A stretch of DNA of 14,309 bases from Gammaproteobacteria bacterium. GTDB taxonomy: Bacteria; Pseudomonadota; Gammaproteobacteria; SZUA-140. A program made the translations under genes and the position numbers. The notes under the pieces were generated by a model. That model saw nothing but the letters and a program-made list of their open reading frames with translations. It did not search any database and was not told the DNA's origin. Below are positions 1-7,794 of the stretch, piece by piece. Each line of letters opens with the position of its first letter. Position 1 is the stretch's first letter. Location of the stretch: contig JADJQS010000003.1 of the NCBI GenBank assembly GCA_016712635.1, positions 1-14,309 on the forward strand. The letters are read 5' to 3'.

Positions 1-263
1 CGAGGCGCTGTTCGTACTTATGCGAGTTCGGGGAACTGCTCCGCGATGTCGTCGTCACCTGTAATCGGGGTCAAAGCCTGTCCCTTCAGCTCGTGTCCCG
101 CGAGATTCAGCAGCAGGCGCGCCGACTGGGTGAGTCAGCATCGATCAGACAGGTCCACCCCGCTCTGGGTGGCGGCGTACATGACCACGCCCACGATTGC
201 CCACTGCGCGGGAGTAACCGGCAGAGGGTGAACAGCAGGCGGTTGCTGCAGGGAAGGGTTCGT
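1..263 (-). CDS. QseC-like sensor histidine kinase, N-terminal part only, frameshifted
   Basis: This is the beginning of a membrane sensor kinase partnered with the response regulator just upstream. Read across frames on the minus strand it gives a short cytoplasmic start, a hydrophobic first membrane segment (AIVGVVMYAATQS), then LTQSARLLLNLAGHELKG and a periplasmic piece ending HKYEQRL near position 5. This matches the periplasmic sensor region (2CSK_N type) of QseC/PmrB-like kinases. HAMP, histidine and ATPase domains lie outside the window. At least two indels interrupt it, around 140-170 and 225-245. No ATG is present at the expected start. The minus strand reads ACGA at 263-260, where ATGA would give both a kinase start and the regulator stop. 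Family assignment is by motif and gene order; the ligand is unknown. Confidence 0.7.
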
Positions 264-990
264 GTTTCCTTGTCGATGACGTAGCCGACGCCGCGGATGT
301 CGCGGATCAGTTCTGGCCACAGCTTCCTGCGCAGGTGAGTGGATGTGGACCTCCACCGCGTTGCTGTCGACTTCGTCCTTCCACGAATACAGGTTCTGTT
401 CGAGCTGGGCGCGCGATAATACCCTGCCGCGGTTTTCGAGCAGCTGCAGCAGAACGGCGAACCCGCGCGGCGCCAGCTCCACCGGCTGGCCGGCTCGGGG
501 TGACCGCGCTGAGGCGGGGTCAAGGACGATATCACGGTGGCGGATCACCGGCTCGCTGCGCCCGCTGCGCCGGCGCAGCAGGGCGCGGATGCGGGCGGTC
601 AGCTCATCCAGGCCGAAAGGCTTGACCAGGTAATCATCGGCCCCGCTGTCCAGTCCGGAGACCTTGTCTTCCACGGTGTCGCGTGGCGGTGAGCAGCAAC
701 ACCGGCAGGCTGCTGCCGCCGCCGCAGCGTCCTAGCACTTCCAGGCCGGAACGCCTGGGCAGGCCGATATCGAGGATCCATGAGGTCGTAGGTAAGAGGG
801 AAAAAACAAAAGATGGGGGATTCCAGGGGAGGGGGGGGGGGTTTTGGTTTTAGGGGGGGCGCCGGCGCCGAGGAACAGTTCCGGCTGAATGCCCGTCCTT
901 GACCCAGTCCACGGCATAACCGCTCTGCTGCATTCGACCTGCAGGCCGTTGCCCAGCAACTCATCGTCTTCCACGAGGAGAAGCACGCAG
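260..990 (-). CDS. QseB/PmrA-like OmpR-family response regulator, frameshifted
   Basis: A transcriptional response regulator, expected to be phosphorylated by the kinase that follows. The receiver begins LLLVEDDELLGNGLQ (acidic pair EDD). It continues, after a frame change, with LDIGLPRRSGLEVL around 740-780, which holds the phospho-acceptor Asp, and then SGLDSGADDYLVKPF with the conserved Lys. The C-terminal winged-helix domain follows: LTARIRALLRRRSGRSEP, then the OmpR-type segment with RGRVLSRAQLEQNLY, SNAVEVHIHRLR-like residues and RDIRGVGYVID. The reading frame changes several times, around 930-950, 755-775, 690 and 320-345. A G-rich low-complexity stretch at about 791-859 splits the receiver and has no counterpart in the family. 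The true stop was probably TGA at 262-260. The start near 990 is approximate because no ATG is preserved. Confidence 0.82.
791..859. other. G-rich low-complexity insertion inside the response regulator
   Basis: On the plus strand there is a run of six A, then G5, G4, G11 and G7 runs separated by short T/A stretches. It falls exactly between the codons for GAGA and YDLM of the receiver, which are adjacent in OmpR-family proteins. About 69 nt of extra sequence is present. Composition this simple in the middle of a conserved domain suggests an assembly or base-calling artefact, not a genetic insertion. It has no ends resembling an IS or a target-site duplication. Confidence 0.7.
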
Positions 991-1112
991 GCGCCCCCTG
1001 ATTACGCACAGCCACCGCAGCATAGCCCCGTGCGGACATCATTGTATATCTTCTATTTTGCGGGCCAGCGGCAGCAAGAGTCCCATGCCGCTGCATCGTA
1101 CGGATCATTACA

Positions 1113-1134
1113 CCAGAGCGTCCTTAAGCTCTGG
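1113..1134 (-). terminator. Hairpin downstream of the EAL-domain gene
   Basis: A perfect 7-bp inverted repeat, CCAGAGC and GCTCTGG, with an 8-nt loop. It lies about 80 nt beyond the stop of the EAL gene and before the response regulator, so it could end or attenuate transcription. There is no U-tract on either strand, so a Rho-independent terminator is not shown. It may be a processing or stability hairpin. Confidence 0.35.
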
Positions 1135-1211
1135 CTTAATGGCCGGTGTGGGGCAGGAAGGGCGCGTCGCGCCGGCGGAGGGAACGGGCTCAGTGCGAGC
1201 CGTGGGCCTCG

Positions 1212-2378
1212 TCAGCGGAGGTCGCCGCACAGTACGCGACGCTCGCCGCGGACCTGGAAGCGATCGATATCGTGATGCAGGGCGTGGCGGTCGCGGCAGA
1301 GAGATAGGGGCGCGTCACCTGGACCCTTGTCCGGGCGTGAGATGGCGCGGCGGAAATAGTGCCGGCGCGACCAGTTCCCCCGGCGGCATCGCGCAGGGGC
1401 GCGAAGCGCGGATCGGATACCACCTGGGCGTGCGGCGAATTGATGTTGGCGCCGATCTGGCGGCCATCGCTGTCGAGGAGGAAGCAACGTTCGGCGCGCG
1501 GCAGCTCGAGGAAGCCCTTGCATGCGATCTCGAGCGGATGTGACGACTGGAGCAGCACGGAGGCATAACCCATGCCGTGGAGATAAGGCGCAATCTCGGT
1601 CCGATAGCCGGTGCGCTCCCTGGAGCGTCATGTCCCCGAACTGGCCGAAGAGCCGGCCGAACGCCGGCACCGGGTCACGGCCGCCTGCGGTGCGGGGCGC
1701 GCGAAATAGTAGCCCTGCACGAAATCGGCGCGTCGGCGTCCATCGCCACCATCGCCTCGTACTCGGTTTCAATGCCTTCCATCACCACCAGGGATCCCGA
1801 CTCGTGCAGCAGCGACACCATGCCCGGCACGATGGAACGGATGCCGGGGTCGACGGCCGCCTGCATGACAATGGAGCGGTCAAGCTTCACGATATCCGGG
1901 CGCAGACGGCAGATGCGGTCGAAGTTGGAGTGGCCGGCGCCGAAATCGTCGATCGCGATCAGACAGCCGAGATCCCGGTAGTGGCGGACGGAATCCACCG
2001 GCGGCGTTTCATCGGCCAGGAGGCCTCGACGATCTCGATCACCACCCGCTCGGGCGGAAATCCCAGCTGTTCAAGCTTGGCCTGCAGGACCGATCCCGAG
2101 CGCTTCCCTTCGGCGATGACGCGCGGATTGATGTTGAGGAACAGCCAGGCGGCGGCCGGGTCCTGGCGGGCGAAGTTGTACAGATGGGTCGCGCGGCACA
2201 GGCGGTCGAGCAGTACGGTATCGGTATAACCGCGCGTGCTGCCGAACACTTCCTGGGGACTGCGCGGACGCCCGTCAGCATCGGTGGCGCGCATCAGCGC
2301 CTCGAACCCGATCACGCGCTGATGGGCCAGACTGAAAATCGGCTGGTAATGCGAGTCCAGCCTGAGCCCTTTGAACAT
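1212..2378 (-). CDS. EAL-domain cyclic-di-GMP phosphodiesterase with C-terminal YkuI-like sensor domain, frameshifted
   Basis: Predicted to hydrolyse cyclic-di-GMP to pGpG, lowering the signal that favours biofilm over motility. The N-terminal half is a recognisable EAL domain: SHYQPIFSLAHQRVIGFEAL (the EAL signature appears as EAL, with F before it), then FLNINPRVIAEG (metal-binding Asn), VIEIVEAS (Glu), LIAIDDFGAGHSNFDRI (the DDFG motif with both Asp) and VKLDRSIV (catalytic Lys). VVMEGIETE and, after another frame change, QGYYFARP follow. All main catalytic residues are visible, so activity is plausible if the frame is restored. The C-terminal part reads GRQIGANI, DPRFAPL and HALHHDIDRF and ends RRVLCGDLR, like the PAS/Cache-like YkuI_C domain of stand-alone EAL proteins. 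Frame changes occur near 1990-2000, 1690-1720, 1610-1630 and 1270-1380. Codons in the same frame continue upstream of 2378 (TDSALYQGSGCTYA), so the real start may be earlier. Confidence 0.82.
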
Positions 2379-2634
2379 CGCGTAGGTACACCCAGAACCC
2401 TGATACAGGGCGGAGTCCGTGGCTGCGTGCGCCTCCTCGCGGAAGTTGCCGTCCGTGGCTGTTTGCGTAGTATTGAGATTAGATATGCCAGCCCATGGCG
2501 CCGCCGCTATTCTTATTCCAGTTTAACGGCAGACCGGCAGGCGGCTTTAGAAGATAAGTGCTGAGTTCTTCGTGAGAATCCGGCTGCGGCGCACCAGGAC
2601 GGCACCCTGCATGCGGACCCCGGCTGTCGCCCGC

Positions 2635-4256
2635 TCAGCCGCCCGCCGCGACTTCGCGATAAAACGCGGTCAGGCGCTGCACCGCGCCGGCGGCAGGGAT
2701 CCTGCTGCCGCAGGCGCTCGATGCATTCGTGCGCCTGGCGCAGATATTGATCATTGCGTCCGTCGCGCTTCATCCTCAAAAGCATGACCTTGGCCGTATT
2801 CCAGCTGATGGTGCGATTCCCGGCAGGTCGCGTATCGCCTGCTGGAACAATTCAGCGGCCTCCTCCAGTCGCCCCTCCTCCGCCAGATGGACACCGTCGT
2901 TATTGAGCCGGACCACTTCGTCCCGCACCCGCGCGATGAGCCGTTCGCCCTCTTCCGCCATGCCGGCATCGCGGAATACTTCCCGACCACCTCCTGCAGC
3001 AGGCCCTCGTCCTCGTGCCGGTTGCCGATTGCACGCTGCATCTGCTCGACGGCGGCCGCGTGTTCACCGCGCGCGAGCAGCATGCGCGCCAGCTCCACCA
3101 TGGCCTCGGGCGAGACGTTGTCATCCATGCCGGCATAGATTTTCATCGCTTCATCGCAGGAAGCCTGCGCACCGGCCTCCTCGCCCAACAGGCGGTGCAC
3201 CAGCACTCGCCGCCGCCGCGCGCAGACGTGCCTCGGGATCGGTGCTGAAGTCGCGGCGCAGATCGCGCAGGACGCGCAGCGCGCCCCGGCGTCAGAACTG
3301 CATGAGGGCGCGCGCCTGCTTGATGTAACTGGACGCGGTGCGGTACACGGAGCGACTGCCCAGGGCGACCGCCGCGCCGAAGGCGCGCGCTGCGAGCCGG
3401 TAGTGTCCGTCGCGCAGCGAGCTCGCCGAGCGCCATCTGCCGGCGTATCGAGCGTGGCGAAAGTTCGAGGCGGTGCCCAGCGATTTCCGCGCCGCGTCGT
3501 GGTCACCGAGCAGGGTCCGCACCCTGGCCAGCCAGTCGTAGGCCTCGAGCTGGCGCGGATGCGCCACCAGCGTCCGTTCGAAGGCGACAGCCGCGCCCGT
3601 GTAGTCTTTCTGCAGAAAACGCACGCGGCCGCTGCCGAGTCCCGCCCAGACGGCCTTGCGGCGCGTGAACACCTGGGCGTATATCGCCTCCGCCTGCGGG
3701 AACTTCTCCAGCGCCACGAAGGCCTCTGCCTTGAGGCGCAGCAGCTCCAGCACCTCCGCGCAATCCGCTGTCATGCGCTTGTCGCACAGTGACAGCGCCT
3801 CCTCGTAACGCTGCTCTTCCAGTGCCACCTCGATCGCGCCGGTCTCCTCCCGGCGGCGCAGGAGGCGCTGCATGCGGGCGGAAAACTGCTCGCGCGTGAA
3901 AGGCAGGGAGAGATAATCGTCGGGATGGCATTCCAGCACCCCCATGACCACCTGCGCGGTATTCTCCGCAGTCACCATGACGAAGAGTGTGGACGCCTTG
4001 AGAACCCCCAGCGCGCCTCCTCCAGCAATTGCTGTCCGTCACGGCCGGCGCCCAGGTGGAAATCGCATAAAACAACGTCGTAGCCGACCTGCGCCATCAT
4101 CCGAATGGCCTCGGCTGCGTATGCGGTCTCATCGATCTGTTCCGCACCGCTCTCCGCCAGCATTGTTTTCAACAGGCGGCGTGTATCGGCGGACTCATCG
4201 ACGATCAGAAAGCGGGTGCGCGTGAAATCGCAGGATGTATCAACGGGCTTACTCAT
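2635..4256 (-). CDS. Response regulator with receiver domain and tetratricopeptide repeats, frameshifted
   Basis: The protein starts with a CheY-like receiver: FLIVDESADTRRLLKTML (acidic pair), then YDVVLCDFHLGAGRDGQQLL with the phospho-acceptor Asp in CDFHLG, FVMVTAEN and DDYLSLPFTREQF, where the usual Lys-Pro appears as Leu-Pro. The rest, roughly residues 120-540, is helical and repeat-like, with TPR features such as YEEALSLCDKRM, FPQAEAIYAQVF and YTGAAVAFERTL. A second set, nearer the C-terminus, has GVHLAEEGRLEEAAELFQQA. There is no DNA-binding or enzymatic output domain, so it probably works through protein contacts. Such REC-TPR proteins occur in other gammaproteobacteria, but I know of no firm role. 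Frame changes are seen near 4010, 3440, 3300-3150, 2960, 2800 and 2700. The C-terminus, read across frames, is AGAVQRLTAFYREVAAGG followed by TGA at 2637-2635. Start is ATG at 4256, with terC divergent upstream. Confidence 0.78.
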
Positions 4257-4297
4257 GACTAATTTACCGCGCAGGGCCAGCCCCGCAGGGGGCGAAC

Positions 4298-4320
4298 ACT
4301 TCCGCGCTCCAGACGGAAGT
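4298..4320. other. Inverted repeat in the REC-TPR/terC divergent interval
   Basis: ACTTCCG and CGGAAGT form a perfect 7-bp inverted repeat around a 9-nt centre. It lies about 95-115 nt upstream of terC and 40-65 nt upstream of the REC-TPR gene, so it could be an operator or a leader hairpin for either. I see no GGGGAGTA-like core of the yybP-ykoY manganese riboswitch that often precedes TerC-family genes. Confidence 0.3.
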
Positions 4321-4413
4321 CCATGGTGTTAACGGACTATTATCTGATTAACTTTAAGGAATTCGCCCCCGGCCGGCTGACAATCACCCCGGAGTGTGCT
4401 ATTAAGACGCGCG

Positions 4414-5049
4414 ATGGATCTATTCTCTTTGATTTCCCCCTCGGAGTTGTCTGCGCTCGCCACGGTCATCATGACCGACGTGGTGCTCGCGGGCGACAAC
4501 GCCATCGTGGTCGGCATGGCAGCGGCGGGGCTGCCCGCCGAACAGCGCCGGCGCGCGATCCTCTACGGCATCATCGCCGCCACCGTGCTGCGCATCCTGT
4601 TCGCCTTGGTTACCACCCAGCTGCTGCAGATCATCGGGCTCATGCTCGCCGGCGGCATCCTGCTTCTGTGGGTCGGCTGGAAGCTGTATCGCGAGCTGAG
4701 CACGCCCCGCGCACATGCGGAGGAGGAGGGCGAGGCGGTGCTGGAAGGCAAGGACGTCACGACGCGCAAACCCAAAACCTTCCGTGATGCCGTGACCCAG
4801 ATCGTCGTCGCCGACATCTCCATGTCGCTCGACAATGTACTCGCCGTCGCCGGTGCCGCACACGAACACCCCTGGGTGCTGGTGTTCGGACTGGTGCTGT
4901 CGGTGGCCCTGATGGGGGTGGCTTCGACTGTCATGGCGCGGCTGCTCGTACGCCACCGCTGGATCGGCTATGTCGGCCTGATAGTTATCCTGTATATCGC
5001 GCTCACCATGATGTGGGACGGAGCCCATCAGGTCGCGCAGGCGGTTTAA
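4414..5049 (+). CDS. TerC/Alx/YjbE-family integral membrane protein, probable metal-ion exporter
   Basis: An intact 211-aa polytopic membrane protein. TerC-family members such as Alx and YjbE/YkoY have been linked to manganese export and to metalation of secreted enzymes; substrate here is inferred. The two family signatures with paired acidic residues are present: DVVLAGDNAIVVGMA in the first helix region and VADISMSLDNVLAVAGAA near the middle. Hydrophobic segments follow each, including LQIIGLMLAGGILLLWVGW, VLVFGLVLSVALMGV and IGYVGLIVILYIALTMMW. An acidic loop (about residues 95-115, HAEEEGEAVLEGK) separates the two halves. The ATG at 4414 was chosen because family members begin close to MDLFS; an in-frame GTG at 4396 would add six residues. 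The Shine-Dalgarno sequence is weak. It is divergent from REC-TPR and convergent with the methyltransferase. No frameshift is seen, in contrast to its left neighbours. Confidence 0.9.
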   Translation: MDLFSLISPSELSALATVIMTDVVLAGDNAIVVGMAAAGLPAEQRRRAILYGIIAATVLRILFALVTTQLLQIIGLMLAGGILLLWVGWKLYRELSTPRAHAEEEGEAVLEGKDVTTRKPKTFRDAVTQIVVADISMSLDNVLAVAGAAHEHPWVLVFGLVLSVALMGVASTVMARLLVRHRWIGYVGLIVILYIALTMMWDGAHQVAQAV

Positions 5050-5090
5050 GCCGGTCCGAGCGATGGTTCACCCGCGCCAAGCGCAGGTGG

Positions 5091-5858
5091 TCAGGAGCCG
5101 GCGGGATTGCACAGACAGGCCGTGGTATTCATCTTGTCCGCAAGGAATCGGTAACCCGCCGTTATAAGCCGCTTGATCAGCGTTTCATACTGCTCATTCG
5201 TCATGCAGGAGTTTTCGAAGTGGATGATGGCCGGCCGACACCGCCCCAGATCAAGCATCGACAACACCTCGTAATCGTAACCCTCGGTATCGACCTTCAA
5301 GACATCCGGCATCTTAGGCGACAGCGCGAGTAATTCACTGAGGGTGATACAGGAAACCTGTTGTTCGACAATTGCCTCCTCACCCAATCCGATGCGGCGG
5401 GCATGCCCCAGGACATGCCTCCGGTCAAAGCTGGCCACACCGTTGGTGCGGGCCCAATGGGGCAAGTCATTCCGCTCCTCGAGCAGTTGCGGATCCAAGC
5501 GGTACAGCGTCATCGCATCGGCATCCGAATGGATCGCCTTGTTAAGCAGGGTAATCCCGGGATAGGCGGCGAAGTTTTTTTGCAGAATGGCGAAAACGTC
5601 TGGCTGGGGCTCCACCATGAGACCGGAGGCGCCATGATTGCGTACATAGCGGATGAGGTCATCGGCCCTGCTGACACCGTCATTGGCGCCGATCTGTATG
5701 AAATGAAGCTTGCCGCCGTTGCGGAAGACTTCGTGCTGGATAAGAAAATCAAGATCCGCGGAAAAGAGCACATTCTCCCGCAAAATAACCGGCATCGTCC
5801 GCTCGATGCGATGCCCCTTGCCGGCAAGCAATTTGTTCAACAGTTCCCGGGCGTTCAT
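5091..5858 (-). CDS. FkbM-family SAM-dependent methyltransferase
   Basis: An intact 255-aa enzyme expected to O-methylate a sugar or other polar acceptor; FkbM relatives often act on surface glycans. SAM-binding motif I is FIQIGANDGVSRADDL, followed by the acidic strand GLMVEPQPDVFAIL. The FkbM signature LKVDTEGYDYEVLSML comes later, then PAIIHFENSCM. The start at 5858 (MNARELLNKLL) has an AGGT a few bases upstream; an in-frame GTG at 5897 would add 13 residues of less protein-like sequence. No glycosyltransferase or polysaccharide genes are beside it, so its acceptor cannot be told from context. It lies about 200 nt downstream of tRNA-Thr on the same strand and converges with terC, 41 nt apart. 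The 5859-6067 spacer is AT-richer than its surroundings. Confidence 0.88.
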   Translation of the reverse strand: MNARELLNKLLAGKGHRIERTMPVILRENVLFSADLDFLIQHEVFRNGGKLHFIQIGANDGVSRADDLIRYVRNHGASGLMVEPQPDVFAILQKNFAAYPGITLLNKAIHSDADAMTLYRLDPQLLEERNDLPHWARTNGVASFDRRHVLGHARRIGLGEEAIVEQQVSCITLSELLALSPKMPDVLKVDTEGYDYEVLSMLDLGRCRPAIIHFENSCMTNEQYETLIKRLITAGYRFLADKMNTTACLCNPAGS

Positions 5859-6067
5859 ATTACCTGATTCATATTGATGAGCTTTATCGCCTCTCACGCT
5901 GGTCGTTCAGTACGTAATAAATACCGCGCGCGACTACCAGTATCTTTTGCATAAAGAAGGACTACGAAGGCCAATTCGCAGTTAACAGACAAAGGCGCTC
6001 AGGGTTGCCGCGAATCCAGAAACAACAATTGTAACTGCCGTGCAATGTAATAAGTATTTCGTGTATA

Positions 6068-6143
6068 TGGAGCTGGCGAGAGGAATTGAACCCCAGACCG
6101 GCTGATTACAAATCAGCTGCTCTACCGACTGAGCTACGCCAGC
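6068..6143 (-). tRNA. tRNA-Thr (anticodon TGT)
   Basis: The minus strand folds as a full 76-nt cloverleaf. The acceptor stem is GCTGGCG/CGCCAGC and the D-arm is GCTC-AGTCGGTA-GAGC. The anticodon arm is GCTGA-TTTGTAA-TCAGC with TGT at positions 34-36. The T-arm TGGGG-TTCAATT-CCTCT is followed by discriminator T and encoded CCA. The outer T-stem pair is U-U and one inner pair is G-U. It lies 67 nt downstream of the SPOR gene on the same strand. In many gammaproteobacteria a tRNA cluster and tuf follow birA-coaX-SPOR; here only one tRNA is seen before the methyltransferase. Confidence 0.96.
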
Positions 6144-6210
6144 GTATTCGGATGAAGTTGCGCGGATTATAGCAAACCCCGGGCGGTTTCCGACCCGCGG
6201 GCGGAATTCC

Positions 6211-7038
6211 CTACTGACATGTGACCTCCTGCATGGGAATCTCAGGGAAATCGTTCCGCAGCTGATCCCACAGCGGGGCGGATTCAGCGGCCTCGAATTC
6301 AAATGCCAGGGTATAAGCCATCGTGTCACGCATGCGGTCTTCGATCAGCGGCGTTACGCCCCTGGCGAGGATCTCATTGCGGCGATCCTCCACCGTGTCC
6401 TTTCTTTTATAGACACCCAACGAGATGAAATAACGTTTGTCGGGCAGCGCTACGATAGCGATGTCTTCGAATCCCATCCGCTGCAATTCGCGGTAACGCG
6501 CACGCGCCCCGGCATAGGAGAGATATTCGGGTAAACGCACCCAGTAGCCATCTGCAACGCTTTGCACGGCCTCCCGGATGCTTGCCTGCCCACCTGCCTG
6601 CCGTACCGCCGCCTGCGCCCGTTCCATCGACGCGCGATCCGTGGAAGGTCCGAGTTCATAACATTGCCTGGTGACCGCAGGCGCGGCAGCGACTTGCCGG
6701 GGCAACTGCTCATCGTCAGGCTGCCCTTGGACCGCATCTATGTTCAGGCCGGACTCGGCAGGGTCATCCTGGACCATATCTGCCGCCGGTTCCGGCGTCG
6801 CGTTACTATCCTCGTCCGCCGCCGGCGCCAGGGCCATGACTTCAGCTGCGCCTGCAGATCCCGGTTCCGCCGACGCCGCGTCGGGACGCTCGCTCAACAG
6901 CATCAGCGGGGTTGTCCCCGGATCGGTGACCTGGAAATTTTGGAGTGCGGTGTCATGATCGTCGAAGCCGCGCGCCTGGTACTGCCAGGCAAAGAAGACG
7001 ATATTGGCCATCAGCAGCACGATGAACAGGAGTCTCAC
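6211..7038 (-). CDS. SPOR-domain inner-membrane protein
   Basis: An intact 275-aa protein. It begins with a single N-terminal membrane anchor (LLFIVLLMANIVFFAWQYQ), followed by a long periplasmic linker rich in Ala, Glu, Asp and Pro (about residues 40-130). A C-terminal SPOR-like domain starts around CYELGPSTDRASMERAQAA and continues through GYWVRLPEYLSYAGARARY, MGFEDIAIVAL and RYFISLGVYKRKDTVEDR. SPOR domains bind denuded peptidoglycan and many members act at the division septum; this is inferred here from the fold and topology. The start is GTG at 7038, overlapping the coaX stop as GTGA, so translation is probably coupled. SPOR proteins of this type regularly follow coaX in gammaproteobacteria. 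Their exact role is not established to my knowledge. Confidence 0.87.
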   Translation of the reverse strand: MRLLFIVLLMANIVFFAWQYQARGFDDHDTALQNFQVTDPGTTPLMLLSERPDAASAEPGSAGAAEVMALAPAADEDSNATPEPAADMVQDDPAESGLNIDAVQGQPDDEQLPRQVAAAPAVTRQCYELGPSTDRASMERAQAAVRQAGGQASIREAVQSVADGYWVRLPEYLSYAGARARYRELQRMGFEDIAIVALPDKRYFISLGVYKRKDTVEDRRNEILARGVTPLIEDRMRDTMAYTLAFEFEAAESAPLWDQLRNDFPEIPMQEVTCQ

Positions 7039-7794
7039 GGACCAGCCTCCGCGACAATGGCCAGTCCCTGCAGTACCAGTTCCGGTTCAAAACGGAAGTC
7101 GGCGGACAACAGCGGACGTATGGTGTCCGCGTCGCCGCCGGTGAGGATGCAGGTCATCCCGCCTCCGACAGACTCATCAGCGTCCCTGACAATACGCTCG
7201 ATCAAGGAGGCAGCCGCGTACAGGGTACCGCCCATCACGCCTCCGCGGGTATCCTGCGCCAGCAGCGGGACGTCCCGCGATGATATATCGCCCATCGCAG
7301 GCCCGATGCCCGCCGTCTTCTCGAGCAGCACGCGGCGCATGAGGACGAGGCCTGGCACTATGAGCCCGCCGAGGTGTTCGCCGTTCTTCTCCATCACGTC
7401 TATGGTGAGCGCCGTGCCGCAATCGACGACACAGACGGGACCCTTGACGAGCCGGCGCGCGGCGACGAGCGCGAGCCAGCGGTCAACCCCGAGGAGCTGC
7501 GGTTCCGGTATACCCGTTTGTGACTCCGAAACCTTTCGCCTGGGCGGAAACGAACTCGGCTTGCAACCCCCAGATCCGCTGCGTCCATGCGCCGAATGAC
7601 GCCGCGAATTCCGCACCTGCGACATTTGCGATGAGCAGGCGTCGCGGCGGCGTCAGGGCGGCCCATGGCGCGGACAGGGGGTCGACACCATCAGCGCCGC
7701 CGTGCCGCAGAATGGCGCCTCCCGAGTGCAGCACCCCATTTTCAAGCACCGCCCATTTGATACGGGTGTTACCCGCGTCCACCAGCAGGATCAT
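7035..7794 (-). CDS. coaX: Type III pantothenate kinase, one frameshift
   Basis: CoaX phosphorylates pantothenate with ATP, the first step of coenzyme A synthesis. It begins with the ASKHA phosphate-binding motif MILLVDAGNTRIKWAVLENG. After the mid-gene break it continues LLGVDRWLALVAARRL and VCVVDCGTALTIDVM (the DCGTA motif), then LGGLIVPGLVLMRRVL and LTGGDADTI near the end. It is about 252 aa when read through. The frame breaks around 7505-7512: removing one base from TATACCGG restores NGYPEPQLLGVDRW, so a single extra A is the simplest explanation. The start ATG overlaps the birA stop as ATGA (7794-7791) and the stop overlaps the SPOR start as GTGA. Such tight coupling makes a true loss of function unlikely; a sequencing error is favoured. 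Confidence 0.93.

Noticed and set aside
791..859. Insertion sequence in the response regulator
   Set aside because: The extra stretch has no coding capacity, terminal inverted repeats or target duplication; it is homopolymer-rich.
1522..2229. Plus-strand open frame of 235 codons
   Set aside because: Antisense to the EAL gene; it has no recognisable domain, while the minus strand shows the full set of EAL motifs.
4257..4413. yybP-ykoY manganese riboswitch before terC
   Set aside because: The position and family make it plausible, but I could not find the conserved core; only a simple 7-bp hairpin is visible.
4323..4787. Plus-strand frame starting MVLTDYYLINF
   Set aside because: It enters terC out of frame and becomes Arg/His-rich; the terC frame is clearly the coding one.
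4420..5028. Minus-strand open frame of 202 codons
   Set aside because: Antisense to terC, which has both DN signatures and membrane helices; the shadow is His/Gln/Asp-rich without family features.
6562..7599. Long plus-strand open frame of 345 codons
   Set aside because: It is antisense to the SPOR gene and coaX, both with clear motifs and coupled starts; its own translation is Arg/Pro/Ser-rich, as expected for a shadow frame in GC-rich DNA.
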